Origin: Siphonodentalium dalli
Taxonomy: Eukaryota > Mollusca > Scaphopoda > Gadilida > Siphonodentaliidae
Assembly (NCBI GenBank): GCA_032622095.1
Contig: CP136064.1
Location: 253,334,484 to 253,398,483, forward strand
Reading direction: 5' to 3'
DNA: 64,000 nucleotides
This document shows, one piece after another, positions 34,382 through 44,929 of this stretch. The notes under the pieces were generated by a model, which did no database searches, was not told where the DNA came from, and saw only the letters and a list, made by a program, of their open reading frames with translations. Within the stretch, counting starts at the first letter, position 1. Every line of letters starts with the position of its first letter. The position numbers and the translations under genes were made by a program.

Positions 34382-34850
34382 TTTGTACTTTTATTGCTTG
34401 TGATAGAATTGCTCTCCTGTGCATTGGCCTATAACCTAGCCAAATTGCAATTCCTTTTATGAGATGCATTCTCAAGCATTGGTGCAATTGCCCTATGTCT
34501 AGACTTGACCCCCAGGGTAGTCAAAAGTTTATAAAACATCAATAACGTGCACATGAAATTTTCCCATGGCAGCGATTTACTCTCTCAGATGCATATTCAT
34601 ATTCTATGTTGAGACTTCCTTTTCATGTTATTTGATTGTGTCTGCTCTGAAGTGATTATCAAATTAGCCATCATTAATACACTGCCAAGTTTGGAGAATC
34701 ATGAGCTCGACTTGTAGGTTTACTGTTCGAGTTGAGTGATAGTCTCCTGTATTCAGTAAACTCTCATTTTCCAGCCAGAAAATTTCTATTTCTTGCTTAA
34801 AATTCATTGTTTTCGTTCCCTGATGAAAATTTATTTTCAGTCCCCCAAAA
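34382..34850. promoter_or_regulatory. Unique island, possible conserved non-coding element
   Basis: Repeat-free. Words include GATGCATATTCATATTC, GTGATTATCAAATTAGCC and ATCATTAATAC, resembling POU and homeodomain sites. No frame. Function is inferred. Confidence 0.25.
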
Positions 34851-35360
34851 CATTTCGGAGGACTAGAATATAATCAAATTTGATCATGGTCTGATGTTTT
34901 TTGATGAAGTTATGACCCTACTTCAAATTAGAAATCACAATTTTTGGATTGTCCGGATAATTACTTAAGCAATGTGTAACAGAATTTCTTAATATATGGT
35001 ACATATATCACATTTGATAAGACACAGCTCGAGAAATCTTAATTTTTGGGTTGTCCAGATTATAACTTAATTGAGCAATATTCAACAGAATTTCTTGATA
35101 TTCATTATGTGATTTACATTTGCGAAGATTGGTCAAGTTCAATTTTGGTCATGGTCTGATAATTTTTGGCAGAGTTATATACCCGTTTTTTTTACTTATA
35201 AATAAAAAAAAATTGGGTTTCCAGATGATAATTTGAACAAACTTCAAAAGAATCTCATGATATTTTGGTGTGTAGTTCACATTTGAGAACAAGCAGTTTG
35301 AATCAATTTTTGCCAGAATTTGACTTTTTTGTTCTTAAAAAAACATCCAACGCCCCAAAA
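34851..35360 (+). repeat. Diverged family K-like tandem core
   Basis: Three to four units with GGTCATGGTCTGAT, GAGTTAT and GGGTTGTCCAGAT phrases. Old, with no clear termini. Confidence 0.6.
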
Positions 35361-35533
35361 AGCCACATCTTTTCTGGTGATGTGAGGTCAGGAACCTTGT
35401 ATTCTACTTATAAGTTCCTAAAAAATTATTTTGTGGGACATGTAACCAACTGCCTCTCATTCTAATACAGGAAATGCAGATGTATTCATGTTTTGGATTC
35501 ACAGTTGATCCAGAAGGATTCTATTCACACACC
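35361..35533. other. Short unique interval
   Basis: No feature recognised between the K-like core and the next family A element. Confidence 0.4.
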
Positions 35534-35745
35534 CAGGCTTCAAAATGTGGTGGTGGACATTTGCAAAATGATGTCCCAAGAGGGTGAATTTAGTGAAACT
35601 ACCCTGCACATCGGGCTAGCATCACCAAATTCATCCTCTTGGGGACCTCATTCTGTATGGCCTCATTTACTATGGGAGACATAGGCACAGATTTATTTTC
35701 CCAGATGGAGAAAATGGTGATGTGCACCAATTGCACACCTCTACC
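35534..35745 (+). mobile_element. Family A MITE, left half plus part of centre
   Basis: CAGGCTTCAAAATGTGG-type degenerate TIR, first hairpin arm (CCAAGAGGGTGAATTTAGTG), CATTTACTATGGGAGACATA centre. The second arm is missing. Confidence 0.75.
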
Positions 35746-35759
35746 TGTTTATGTTTAAT

Positions 35760-36419
35760 ATCTCATATATATTTTGATGACCTCTGTCTGTTTGTTTGTA
35801 TGTTTGTCTGTATGTTTGTATGTTTGTCATTTATACAAATCTACGATTCTCGACCGATCGGGACCAAACTTGGTACGTGTGTGTAGTTTGACCAGGCGGT
35901 GGACGTTGTCGTATTGGCGAGCCCGTGCGGCGCCCGCTTCGCGCATGCGCAGACGAGATCTCGGAAACGGGTGGAGCTATCGACTTGAAATTTGGTATGT
36001 GAATGTATCTCGCCCCGGATACGAATTTTATCGGGTCGTCGAGCCCTTGCGACGCCAGCTTCGCGCATGCGCAGACGAGATCTCGGAAACGGGTGGAGCT
36101 ATCGACTTGAAATTTGGTATTTGTGAATGTATCTTGCCCCGGATACGAATTTTATCGGGTCGCCGAGCCCGTGCGACGCCAGCTTCGCGCATGCGCATAC
36201 CAGATCTCGGAAACGGGTAGAGCTATCGACTTGAAATTTCGGGCTGGGTAGAGCTATCGAACCAGCTTCGCGCATGCGCAGACCAGATCTCGGAAACGGG
36301 TAGAGCTATCGACTTGAAATTTGGTTTTTGAATAGCCCGGACAACGTCGGGCTGGGTAGAGCTATCAACTTGAAATTTGGTTTTTGAATAGCCCGGACCA
36401 TGTCGGGCTCATCGGCTAG
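35760..36419 (+). mobile_element. Family L element, GC-rich tandem core with Helitron-like 3' end
   Basis: Starts with GTTTGTATGTTTGTC runs, then three to five units of about 122 bp containing CGCGCATGCGCAGACGAGAT, CTCGGAAACGGGTGG and GAAATTTGGTATGTGAATG. The 3' end has an AGCCCGG/CGGGCT hairpin (36390-36409), then ATCGG, CTAG (36416-36419) and T. The CpG-rich units contrast sharply with the AT-rich host DNA. The 148-codon plus-strand frame at 35774-36220 reads the units. Confidence 0.75.
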
Positions 36420-36601
36420 TTTAAATATATAATGATTTATTATTTGGTCATCTGAGTGACATTGTGTTTTGAGGCATCCATCTGCCATTATTAATGCGAG
36501 GAACGTGTAATATGTCTGAGGGGCATAAAGAGAAATCCGGCTTCCAAGTGAGTAGTTGACTTGGAAAAACTCGCATCCACTTGCTTTGTGATACCTATTT
36601 T
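36420..36601. other. Short unique interval
   Basis: No feature recognised. Confidence 0.4.
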
Positions 36602-37315
36602 TATACCCCCCCCCCCCCCCCCCCCCCCCCTGCAACGAAGATGTGGGGGTGGATATACTGGAATCAACTTATCCATCTGTTGTCCGTCCATGGACACAAA
36701 TTTGTCCTGAGTTTTTCTCGGTCGTTTTTTATTCCTTTTCCGTGAAACTTGGCACAGACATCAACCACCATGGGAACCTGTGCACCTGCGATTATGAAGT
36801 CTGTTGAACTTTTGTTTGGGTGGAGTCATCCCCATTTTTTGCAACATGTATAATATTGTCCGAGCTTTTATACTACATTTTGAGGTCAATTTTTTAATTA
36901 CTCTGTACAACTTATTTTGGTTGAGTTATCCCCCTTTTTTGACAGAAATATTTTGCAACATACATAATTTTGTCCAAGCTTTTATCCTACATTTTTAGGT
37001 CAATTTGTTTTAAACTTGGCACAGATATTTAGTACCATGGGAACCTGTGCACCTGCGATTATGACGTCTGTCTGACTTTTTTTGTGTGGAGTTATTCCCC
37101 TTTTCGACATGCATAATTTTGTCCCAGCTTTTATTCCTACATTTTTCAGTCAATATGTTTAGGATTTAGGGTTTGGGTTTAGGATTGTGCACCTGCAATA
37201 GGAATCTGTTATTTTAATATTTTAAATTTGTGTAACTGACATTTTAAACATCTTAGTGTTTTAAAAACACAGGGGGGGATATCCTTAGTCCCATTGGGGA
37301 CAGTCACACCTCTAG
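36602..37315 (+). mobile_element. Family I element 2, Helitron-like
   Basis: TATACCCCC start with the C tract expanded to 25 (36606-36630), then GCAACGAAG, GTCCGTCCATGG, tandem core units, and the 3' hairpin GTCCCATTGGGGAC (37288-37301) followed by CTAG (37312-37315) and TTC, as in element 1. Confidence 0.8.
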
Positions 37316-37673
37316 TTCGATCTTAAATGGTATTTCTTCTGTCGGGGATCATATGTGCGGTCAAGCCATAACCACAGTACTGGGCAAATATATTATTTTG
37401 CATGCATCCCAGTTTATTCCCGTTGTTTCCTACATGAACATAGGACCCTCTAAAAAAAAAAAAAACTTGACAAAAAAACAACACTAATAACCAGATAGAC
37501 TGCCTTGCGTGCCAAAGAGGCAGCAAATCTGAAGCATGAAAACCTAAGGAACATTAAGCTGTAAAATATGAAAGCATGCAAACTATCTCTTAATCTATCA
37601 CATTAAACCATGATAGTCCTCCTTGTGCATTAAGCCATGATGCTAGTCCTCCATGTTCATTCTTATTTGCGGT
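37316..37673. other. Unique DNA
   Basis: Includes an A13 tract (37452-37464) and a short direct repeat CATTAA-CCATGAT-GTCCTCC near 37602-37651. No gene. Confidence 0.45.
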
Positions 37674-37677
37674 TTAA

Positions 37678-37901
37678 CCCTTTCTATACTAAATACACAT
37701 TGACGAGTAGTTTCCATAGGAAATGTTCCATAGGTCATTTTAGTTGTACTTGCTATCTGAACATTTCCCTCCAGGACTCCTTCTCATAAATTTTTGTTGT
37801 CTGCTCATTTTTCCTGAAAACCCCTCCTCCAGATGAATAATTGACCATTCCAATGTATACTTTTATAACTGAGTGGGAGAATTAATTTAGTACAGAAAGG
37901 G
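37678..37901. mobile_element. Family E element, complete (224 bp)
   Basis: TTAA at 37674-37677 and 37902-37905. Ends CCCTTTCTATACTAAAT and ATTTAGTACAGAAAGGG. Body carries GACGAGTAGTTTCCATAGG and GAATAATTGACCATTCCAAT. Confidence 0.9.
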
Positions 37902-37905
37902 TTAA

Positions 37906-38799
37906 CTTCCTTCTGTGTTGAGTTTTAGGGTTCATCCTTATACGGTGTTTTCTATGAAATCATGATTACGTAATCCACCATCTGCCAAATACTGAGTTAC
38001 GAGAAAACACGCTGCGATTCGCTGTGTGAAATTAATCAAGTTTAGAGGCTTTGTCCTCTTAATTATAAGATGCATGCGTTCGGATGTATGCGATATTATG
38101 AGTCTTATTGTCCAAATGCACCAACTGCAGTTGGCAATTCAATTACAACATTCTTACTGTCTCGTGATGGTAATGAAACTTCCCAGGCATAATTGCTTTA
38201 TGCACACGCGTCTTTCATCAACACGACTGGAGTGCGAAATAAAAAAAGTGACAAGCCCAAGGCCTGGAAAAAAAGCTTGTCGGTTAAAGAGCCCTTAACT
38301 CTTTGTGAAGCAGTGAACTTATGTTATAATTCACCAGCGATTTAAGGAGAAAATTGATGAATCTTCAGTGATTGAGCAATCAATGGCATGGCGTGATCAA
38401 GAGCTCTCAATATCAGCTGTGCCTCCGGAAGCCTAGTACTGAGTCACCATGTTTTCATCTCCGGGGAATGTCTGGGTGTCGAGGTTTTAGCTAAAGGGTC
38501 ACTGTATAGGGGATGCCCATCTCCAAATAATCAACTCCACACCCTCCCCCTAAAACAAATTTTCTGCCTGAACTAAACTATTCTGAACTTTTGATATTAA
38601 TAATAAAATGCAATCAAAGCATGCTTTGAGTGGCATAATTTCTACATTTTGATTTTGATCTTTTCAATTATTCAACATTGAGACTATTCCAATTCACAGA
38701 AAATCTTCTGGTTTGTCAACAAAAGATTGGGCTGTCCCTTCATTTTACAAGGTATTTAAGTCCTCATACCCTATTTGCACATTAGAGGAATATATAAGT
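37906..38799. promoter_or_regulatory. Unique island, possible conserved non-coding element
   Basis: 37930-38480 is repeat-free with clustered words such as GTGAAATTAATCAAG, CTCTTAATTATAAGATGCAT, GGCATAATTGCTTTATGCAC. A 90-codon frame (38026-38298) crosses it but has no recognisable domain. 38500-38800 is ordinary AT-rich DNA. Confidence 0.28.
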
Positions 38800-38803
38800 T
38801 TAA

Positions 38804-38933
38804 CCCTTTCATGACGGGAACTGCTTTGGTGCAGCATTAAAGTTCCTATGCTAGTACATTCTCTTATATATGCACGGCTCCCTATCGGCACAGGGTTTTC
38901 GCAAAATTTCAGGAAGCTCCCGTCGTGGAAGGG
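38804..38933. mobile_element. Family D element 3, shortened (130 bp)
   Basis: TTAA at 38800-38803, CCCTTTCATGACGGGA start, CCCGTCGTGGAAGGG end; right flank TTCA is a one-base variant of TTAA. Only one arm of the TATATGC hairpin remains. Confidence 0.8.
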
Positions 38934-39109
38934 TTCAGAAATGCATCAGATTAGTTGATAACTCTATTTTCACACTGGCAGTGCTCCTTACTATATTCTT
39001 TATTGCTCATAGAAATTACAATTTATAAGCCTCTACTATGCAAATTTTTCTTAGTGGTAATTGGAACAGGACCCATTCCCAAAAAGGCTGGAGTCATCAG
39101 GGTTGCTTT

Positions 39110-39511
39110 TTATATGCCCGATTAAAAAAAAACAGGACATATTCGTCCGTCCATCTGTCCGTTCACTTTTTGTTTCCAGGTGATAACTTGAGATAGTCTC
39201 AACTGAATGGAATGAAATTTGTTATATGTGTTCACTAACACAAAATACAGGTCAAGTTCAAATTATGTTCCTCCCAGTTGTTCCACCACAGTTACTGCTC
39301 TTTTTGTTGGATTTTGCACTCAATTTTGTGTTCCAGATGATAACTTTAGTAAGTCTGAACTGAATGTAATGAAATTTGGTATGAGTTGACTTAGCCCAAA
39401 ATTCAGGTCAAGTTCGAACTTGGATACCGCCCACCAATTTTCAACAGAGTTATGGCCCTTTGCTGGAATTACCATGGGCTTATATTGCCACAACCTAGCG
39501 ATGCTCTTGTT
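39110..39511 (+). mobile_element. Family K element 2
   Basis: TATATGCCCGATTAAAAAAA start, GTCCGTCCATCTGTCC, two core units (CAGGTGATAACTTGAG, GAAATTTGTTATATGTG, GGTCAAGTTCAAATTATG), and 3' end GCGATGCTCTTGTT (39498-39511). No coding capacity. Confidence 0.65.
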
Positions 39512-39543
39512 GATGGAATGTCTGAGAGACTGGGTCTTGGCTA

Positions 39544-39756
39544 CAGTGGTGCCCTAGATAATCGACTCCTTAACCACAGCAGAATTATGGGTAACTTTTC
39601 AGAATTTAGTCAGAAATATGGCTTGTTGCCATTCATCGGAAAGCTCTCAGTGAGAGCTTTCCGATGAATGGCAACAAGCCATATTTCCGACTAAATCCTG
39701 AAAATTTACCCATAATTCTACTGTGGGTAAGGAGTCGATTATTTAGAGCATTACTG
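39544..39756. mobile_element. Family B MITE, near-complete foldback (213 bp)
   Basis: TA flanks. Two arms of about 105 bp meet at AGCTCTCAGTGAGAGCTTTC, so it is an almost perfect palindrome. Confidence 0.93.
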
Positions 39757-39929
39757 TAGTTTGTCTTTGGGGTAGGGGGGTTGTCTTTGGGGTAGGGGGC
39801 ATACCAACTTCAAACAAAATATGAATGGATTCTCCTTTCCTTTATAGGTGTTGTCATCATTTTTGATAGTGCAAAAATTCATTTGAAATTAAAATTTTAG
39901 ACTAATGTGGACTGTTATGTTTTTTTGAG

Positions 39930-40385
39930 GCCTAGAGGGTGACTTGGGAAACATCTTAAAATGTGCCACTTCTCCCTATTTTTGTCCCAAGGAGAAGTGA
40001 CCTCTCTCATATATCAGTATGCATATAACCCAAAAGTATATTTATTATTTATAATGGGTGTTTTTACTCACTATAATGTTTTTATAAATGGGCTCTTTGT
40101 GCTGCATAATACTTATTGGATCGTAGAAGGGTGATGTAGGGGTGTAGGATCGTAGAAGGGTGATGTAGGGGTGTAGGATCGTAGAAGGGTGATGTAGGGG
40201 TGAAGGGTGATGTAGGGGTGTAGGATCGTAGAAGGGTGATGTAGGGGTGTAGGATCGTAGAAGGGTGATGTAGGGGTGTAGGATCGTAGACGGGTGATGT
40301 AGGGGTGTTTGTTACTTCTCCCTGATTACAATCCAATTCTCCCTAGTAACAAATTTGTAACCTCTAAGCTGGTAACTGAGTTCCC
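39930..40385 (+). repeat. Family M dispersed repeat, copy 2 with minisatellite
   Basis: Aligns with 29303-29612. The region GGATCGTAGAAGGGTGATGT is expanded into a tandem array (40118-40308). Confidence 0.75.
40118..40308 (+). repeat. 29-bp minisatellite, about 6.5 units
   Basis: Units read GGATCGTAGAAGGGTGATGT plus AGGGGTGTA. One unit carries an extra AAGGGTGATGTAGGGGTG. The last unit has a single A-to-C change. Near identity points to recent expansion. Confidence 0.95.
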
Positions 40386-40499
40386 CTGTGTTTGGAATTT
40401 CTAATTTTAGTCAGTAGGCCTCAACTTTCCTATGGTTTGACGGGGATGGCAGGCGGGTGGTTGGGTATCCAGACATTTGGGCTGGGGGCCCTAAACCTA

Positions 40500-41180
40500 T
40501 ATAAATATAACATAGCCGTTTATTGATGGATTTTGATAATTTTGGTATATGAGTTTATTGTCATGTACGACAATAATCGGGTCTACCCCAACTTTCTAAC
40601 CAGAGTTACGGCACTTGTTTCTATTTATAGCAATTTTATGTTCTTTAGTGCGATAGCTTCAACAAATATCAACCAATTTTATTCATATTGGGTTTATGAA
40701 TCTTTCATAAAAATATCTTGATTGAGTTTGAAACCAGGTTTTTTTTTTTAACTGAGTTACGGCCCTTAGTTTGTTGATTTTTTAGCAATTTTATGACCAT
40801 TAGCATGATAACTTGAACAAACGTCAACCGACATCATACCCGCATGGGCAAAATGGTTTCTCGGGAACTACTTGGTGGATCGCACTGAAATTTGGTACGG
40901 TTGTGTAATTTTCTACCCTCTGGATAACAGCGAATGGGTCCTGATTCCCTAATGTCGCATCATATCTGCACGGGCATCGCGGTTCTCGGAAACTACGCTG
41001 GCAGATCTCACTGAAATTTGGTGTGGTCATGTATTTCGGCCTTCAGTGTAACATGGGGAAAGTGCAGTGCGAGAAAGGAGAGCTCAGGAATAAACACAAT
41101 GATGTTTCATAAATGAAATAAACTGTTTCAATTTTAATTTTGCCACACTTTACCTGTGCAACGCCGGGTACATCAGCTGG
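40500..41180 (+). mobile_element. Family U element, Helitron-like 3' end
   Basis: Diverged core units (GAGTTACGGC, GAACTACTTGGTGGATCGCA, CTCACTGAAATTTGGTGTGG) end in GTGCAACGCCGGGTACATCA and GCTGGT. CTGG (41177-41180) followed by T fits the CTRR-T Helitron terminus, and the GCAACGCCGGGTA phrase is common at Helitron 3' ends. The left end is not defined. Confidence 0.55.
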
Positions 41181-41640
41181 TCTTTAAAACAATATGTATG
41201 ATTTTTAGATTTTTATTTACAACACTATTCCTTGTAGATCGATCATGCCATGAATGTATACTATGGGTACACCCGTAGAGATCATATTCCACCCCCCGAC
41301 CCGTATAGATCATATTCCACCCCCCGCCCCGCCCCGCCCCCGACCCGTATAGATCATATTCCACCCGTTCTAAACTCTGGGAACTTCTTGATGTTCTGAC
41401 CTTTTCTGACTGGGAACTGTAAACCTTGAAAAAACAATGCGGGGAATAAGATGCAAAGCAAAATTCACCAAATTCATACAATCATACATCTACACTGAAA
41501 TATATTATTCAGAAACAGCTATTTATAAACTAAGAAATATATTCCCTGCATTGTTTTTCAATGTTATAAAGTTCGGTGTCAGATTCATGGCATGATGTAT
41601 ATTCATTATTTGTCATACATTGGGGGGGGGGGGGGGGGCA
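41181..41640. other. Unique DNA with a short GC-rich tandem repeat
   Basis: 41264-41366 has three direct units of CCCGTAGAGATCATATTCCA type separated by CCCCGCCCC tracts. 41622-41638 is a G17 tract. No gene. Confidence 0.7.
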
Positions 41641-41642
41641 GA

Positions 41643-41975
41643 CAAGCCTTGAAATGGTGTGTGTCATTTGCAGAATGAGGTTCCCAGAGGGTAAATTTAG
41701 TGATGCTACCCTGCACAGTGGGTTAGCATCACCAAATTCACCCTCTGGTGAACCTCATTCCCATTGATTTTAGTTACTTTTTCCCTTCTGTTCAGTTTCT
41801 ATAGCCCATAATTTTCAGAAGATAAAATGTATAATCGAGGTGATTAATGGGTGAACATCACTAACTTTAATGGGAATTTCAGTCTGATCCTAGGTCTCCC
41901 ATAACAGTTGAGACCTCAGCAGAATGAGGCTCCCAGAGGGTGAATTTGATGATGTGGGATAGCGTTACTAAATTC
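41643..41975. mobile_element. Family A MITE, long form, right TIR lost
   Basis: CAAGCCTTGAAATGGTGTG start, intact first arm (GGGTAAATTTAGTGATGCTA), long centre with CCCATAATTTTCAGAAG. The second arm is truncated at GATGTGGGATAGCGTTACT. This copy shows the unbroken CATTAA site that corresponds to the 332-6820 insertion point. Confidence 0.85.
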
Positions 41976-42420
41976 ATTAGCATAATATTAGTAGCTGTTA
42001 CACACAAATCTTCGGTTTTTAATTTTAATTTGAGTTTCAGCTTATTCTCATTTTGCAAATACTGTGACTTACAATTGAAGTTTGACTTAGGATTTCTTAA
42101 TTGTTCTTGTATGGATAGCGGTGGCTTGTAAGCTGTGGTGTACATGCGAGCAGGAAATTGCGAGTGCTAGTCAGGCAGATTTATCCAGGATCTGTCACAC
42201 TCCACATATCCTCTTTGTGACGATTTCATGTAAAAGCCACTCGTCATTGTCAACTTTTAATTATCTGCATCTTGTTAAGCCAGTTGTTATTAATTGGCTC
42301 TTCATTCTGCATAAAACTTTTTTCCTGACACCTAATGTTGCTTCACTGTGGCTCAACACTTTTTCGGGTGCAGTTAAATGGATTATCTGGAGCAAGGACA
42401 TTACATGAAGTTCAAGGTCT
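41976..42420. promoter_or_regulatory. Unique island, possible conserved non-coding element
   Basis: 42130-42400 is repeat-free with CTTTTAATTATCTGCAT, GTTATTAATTGGCTC and TCGTCATTGTCAAC. The 95-codon frame has no recognisable domain. Confidence 0.28.
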
Positions 42421-43020
42421 CAAGGCCAATGCCCCCCAACTGTATTCTCAATAATGGGTATATTTAGAGGGAGACAATGAAGTAACAGTGGGGCATTTCT
42501 CTCAGTTTAACTCCGGGTCATAACTCAGGCAGTGCAAACTCTGGAAAAAAGTGCTGACAAAACAAACCCTAGATTATATCTATGGCAAAGGCCATAAAAG
42601 GACAACAAAATCTGATGATTAACACCCGAGTTATAAGCTGAAACATTCTTTAGGACTGAAAATTCACAAATTTCCAAAAGACAATGAAATCCAATAATAA
42701 AGACATCCACGGCATAATATAGTGCTATAAATCTGTTGACACATTTTACACCAAGTCCAGCAAAGGGCCATTATTGCGGAAAAAAGTGCGGACAAAACCT
42801 GCATTATGTGGAGATCCTTTCACAATGCTGGTCTACCGGCAAACCAAAGGACATCCAAATTGGACTATTGATACTTGAGCTGTCTTGTGAAATGTTTGTT
42901 ACAGATTGATGGAATGACGGACGAACGGAAGGTCAGTTGGACAGGTTTCCACAATATACCCTGAATCCTCCTTTGTATACTTTTTAACTGAATGTTAGAA
43001 TCCATTCAGTATAGAAAGGT
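42421..43020. other. Unique DNA with a family E tail
   Basis: No gene. ATTCAGTATAGAAAGG followed by TTAA (about 43004-43023) is a lone family E 3' end. Confidence 0.5.
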
Positions 43021-43920
43021 TAACCCTATGGTTTATGCTGTGGTCCACGCTTGACGGTGCCCTTGTTTTTACCTGGGCCAGAAAAGAAAACAAGTTTTCA
43101 AAATGCTGTAACCAAGAATTTCTAAACTTTAATAAACTGTGATAGTTTTTGTCAAAAAACCTGTTCAAAACTTGGGAATCATTAAATATTCTAGGATTTC
43201 CAAATTTGTTTGGAAATGCTCGGATTTCTTTTTGCAAGGGCTATGTGTAATTAATAATACAAATTATGCATGTATATAAGGAGGGACTTTCTTCTGTAAC
43301 TGAATGATGCACAGAAAATAAATGATATATTATGTTAGATTACAATCCCTTTGTTACAATCGTTCCCCGATATTTGGTAAAAATTAACGCACCACTTTGA
43401 AAGGCGCGTTCAATGTCGGCCATCTCATGGGTTGTGCGTCATGATTAACACATGCTCAACAGCGGTCAATTGTCGGTCAGAGCATGCGAATAGTTCTTTA
43501 CCAGAATAAACCTCATCTTTGACTCGATTGATTCTGGTAGAGAATTATTATTATTCTCTAACTGTTACATAAAATCTCCCCCCCCCCCCCCCCCCCCCGC
43601 CCCAATTTTCCAACAAAAAAGTCCTATGATATTAAATCTAGATATTTATTTTTTATGGCCTAAAATTGACTACTAGTAATAGTTATGATCAGTCTTTATT
43701 ACACAAATTCGCGACATGTTCATTGTGTTGATCCTTTAATTTGAGTATCTGTAATGAGGCCGAGGCCTTGCATTGCCCCGTCATGACCAGCAATTTATTA
43801 GCGTGAGCCATCAATTAAAACACTTGTATTCCCGCCACGAAGCGGTGTGTCTAATGATACCTATATACTGTGAGGCCACCATTATTCTCTGATCTCATAT
43901 TGTTGATTTCCTTTTTACAG
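43021..43920. promoter_or_regulatory. Unique DNA upstream of the exon candidate
   Basis: Contains a C21 tract (43578-43598). 43740-43880 is compositionally distinct (GAGGCCGAGGCCTTGCATTG, TTATTAGCGTGAGCC, ATCAATTAAAACACTTG) and may be a conserved intronic element. The last 20 bases form a good polypyrimidine-AG acceptor. Confidence 0.3.
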
Positions 43921-44002
43921 AAGTTAATATCGACAATCTCATTCCGGATTTGTCTGAAAAATCAATATTCGACACAAAGGCTCGAATTAATCAACTAGGA
44001 AG
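43921..44002 (+). CDS. Best candidate internal exon (82 bp), possible paired-domain start
   Basis: TTGATTTCCTTTTTACAG is a strong acceptor and AG-GTAAAC a fair donor. The frame beginning after 2 nt is open for 26 codons and reads VNIDNLIPDLSEKSIFDTKA followed by RINQLG, with 2 nt (AG) carried into the next exon. RINQLG resembles the (G/R)VNQLGG motif that opens the Pax paired domain, and several Pax genes have an intron near there. The match is only six residues and the next residue would be Arg or Ser rather than Gly, so the Pax link is weak. The exon call itself rests on splice sites and protein-like composition in repeat-free DNA. Confidence 0.4.
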
Positions 44003-44230
44003 GTAAACTGTCGATGCTTTCCCGTGAAACAGCGAGGTGTCTGTCTGTACACTGTTATTGAGTTGGTGTTGTTAGAAAAAACAGCGATCTGATTACATCG
44101 CCTAGAGATCGTGCTGCGCATTTTGAGAAGTCACTGCATCTTTAAGTGCATAATGAATGAGGGTTTGATAAAAGGCTGCGAGCTTTTTACTACCTGAAAT
44201 CACTGTTCATTAGCTTATTGTCACTATGTC
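44003..44230. other. Unique DNA, putative intron start
   Basis: Single-copy-looking sequence following the donor. No further exon seen. Confidence 0.4.
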
Positions 44231-44484
44231 CAAGCCTTGAAATAGGGTGTCTGTCATTTGCAGAATGAGGTCCCCAGAGGGTGAATTTAGTGATGCTACA
44301 CCGCATAGTGGGCTAGCATCACCAAATTCACCCTCTGGGAACCTCATTCTGCTGAGGTGTAAGCAGAATGAGGTCCCCAGAGGGTGAATTTGGTGATGCT
44401 AGCCCGCTATGCGGGGTAGCATCTCTAAATTCACCCTCTGGGGACCTCATTCTGCAAATGACAGACACCCTATTTCAAGGCTTG
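44231..44484. mobile_element. Family A MITE, complete short form (254 bp)
   Basis: Perfect CAAGCCTTGAAATAGGG termini and both hairpin arms, centre GAGGTGTAAGC. The flanks ACTATGTC and GTTACCAT are not an exact duplication, so the site has diverged or recombined. Confidence 0.93.
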
Positions 44485-44929
44485 GTTACCATGATGCAAT
44501 TTTAAAGATACGTTCAGGGTTCCATACCACCAGTTGCAACAACAACATACAAGATATTATTTAACACACTATATTGTTTGTTTCAGTAAAAAATGGTGAT
44601 AACCAAAATGTGATATTTAAACTAGACCTGTATACACACACAAAAAGAAAGTCATTTAGGTTGTTATTGACAATAAACTAAATAGTTATTAGTTTGAGTC
44701 GGATCCCTCTAAAATATCGAGCCTATGAATTAAATGGATAGAAAACTCAATATAAATCTTGAGCGTCTTTTGTGTGCACTTTTCGTTCCAAACATTTTAT
44801 TTGATACACTAGAATCTTAATCAGAAGTAAAAGGTTTCATAAAAAATAATCTTGACATCGAGGCCCTGAATACATCTTTATCTATAATACTAAATTTTCA
44901 GGAAATACTGGGTAAATATCAATGTTTTC
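44485..44929. other. Unique DNA
   Basis: No recognisable feature. Confidence 0.45.

Noticed and set aside
35774-36220. 148-codon plus-strand frame, arginine-rich
   Set aside because: It is the 122-bp family L unit in tandem, with residues repeating exactly with the DNA period.
40082-40336. Proline/threonine-rich minus-strand frame
   Set aside because: Translation of the 29-bp minisatellite.
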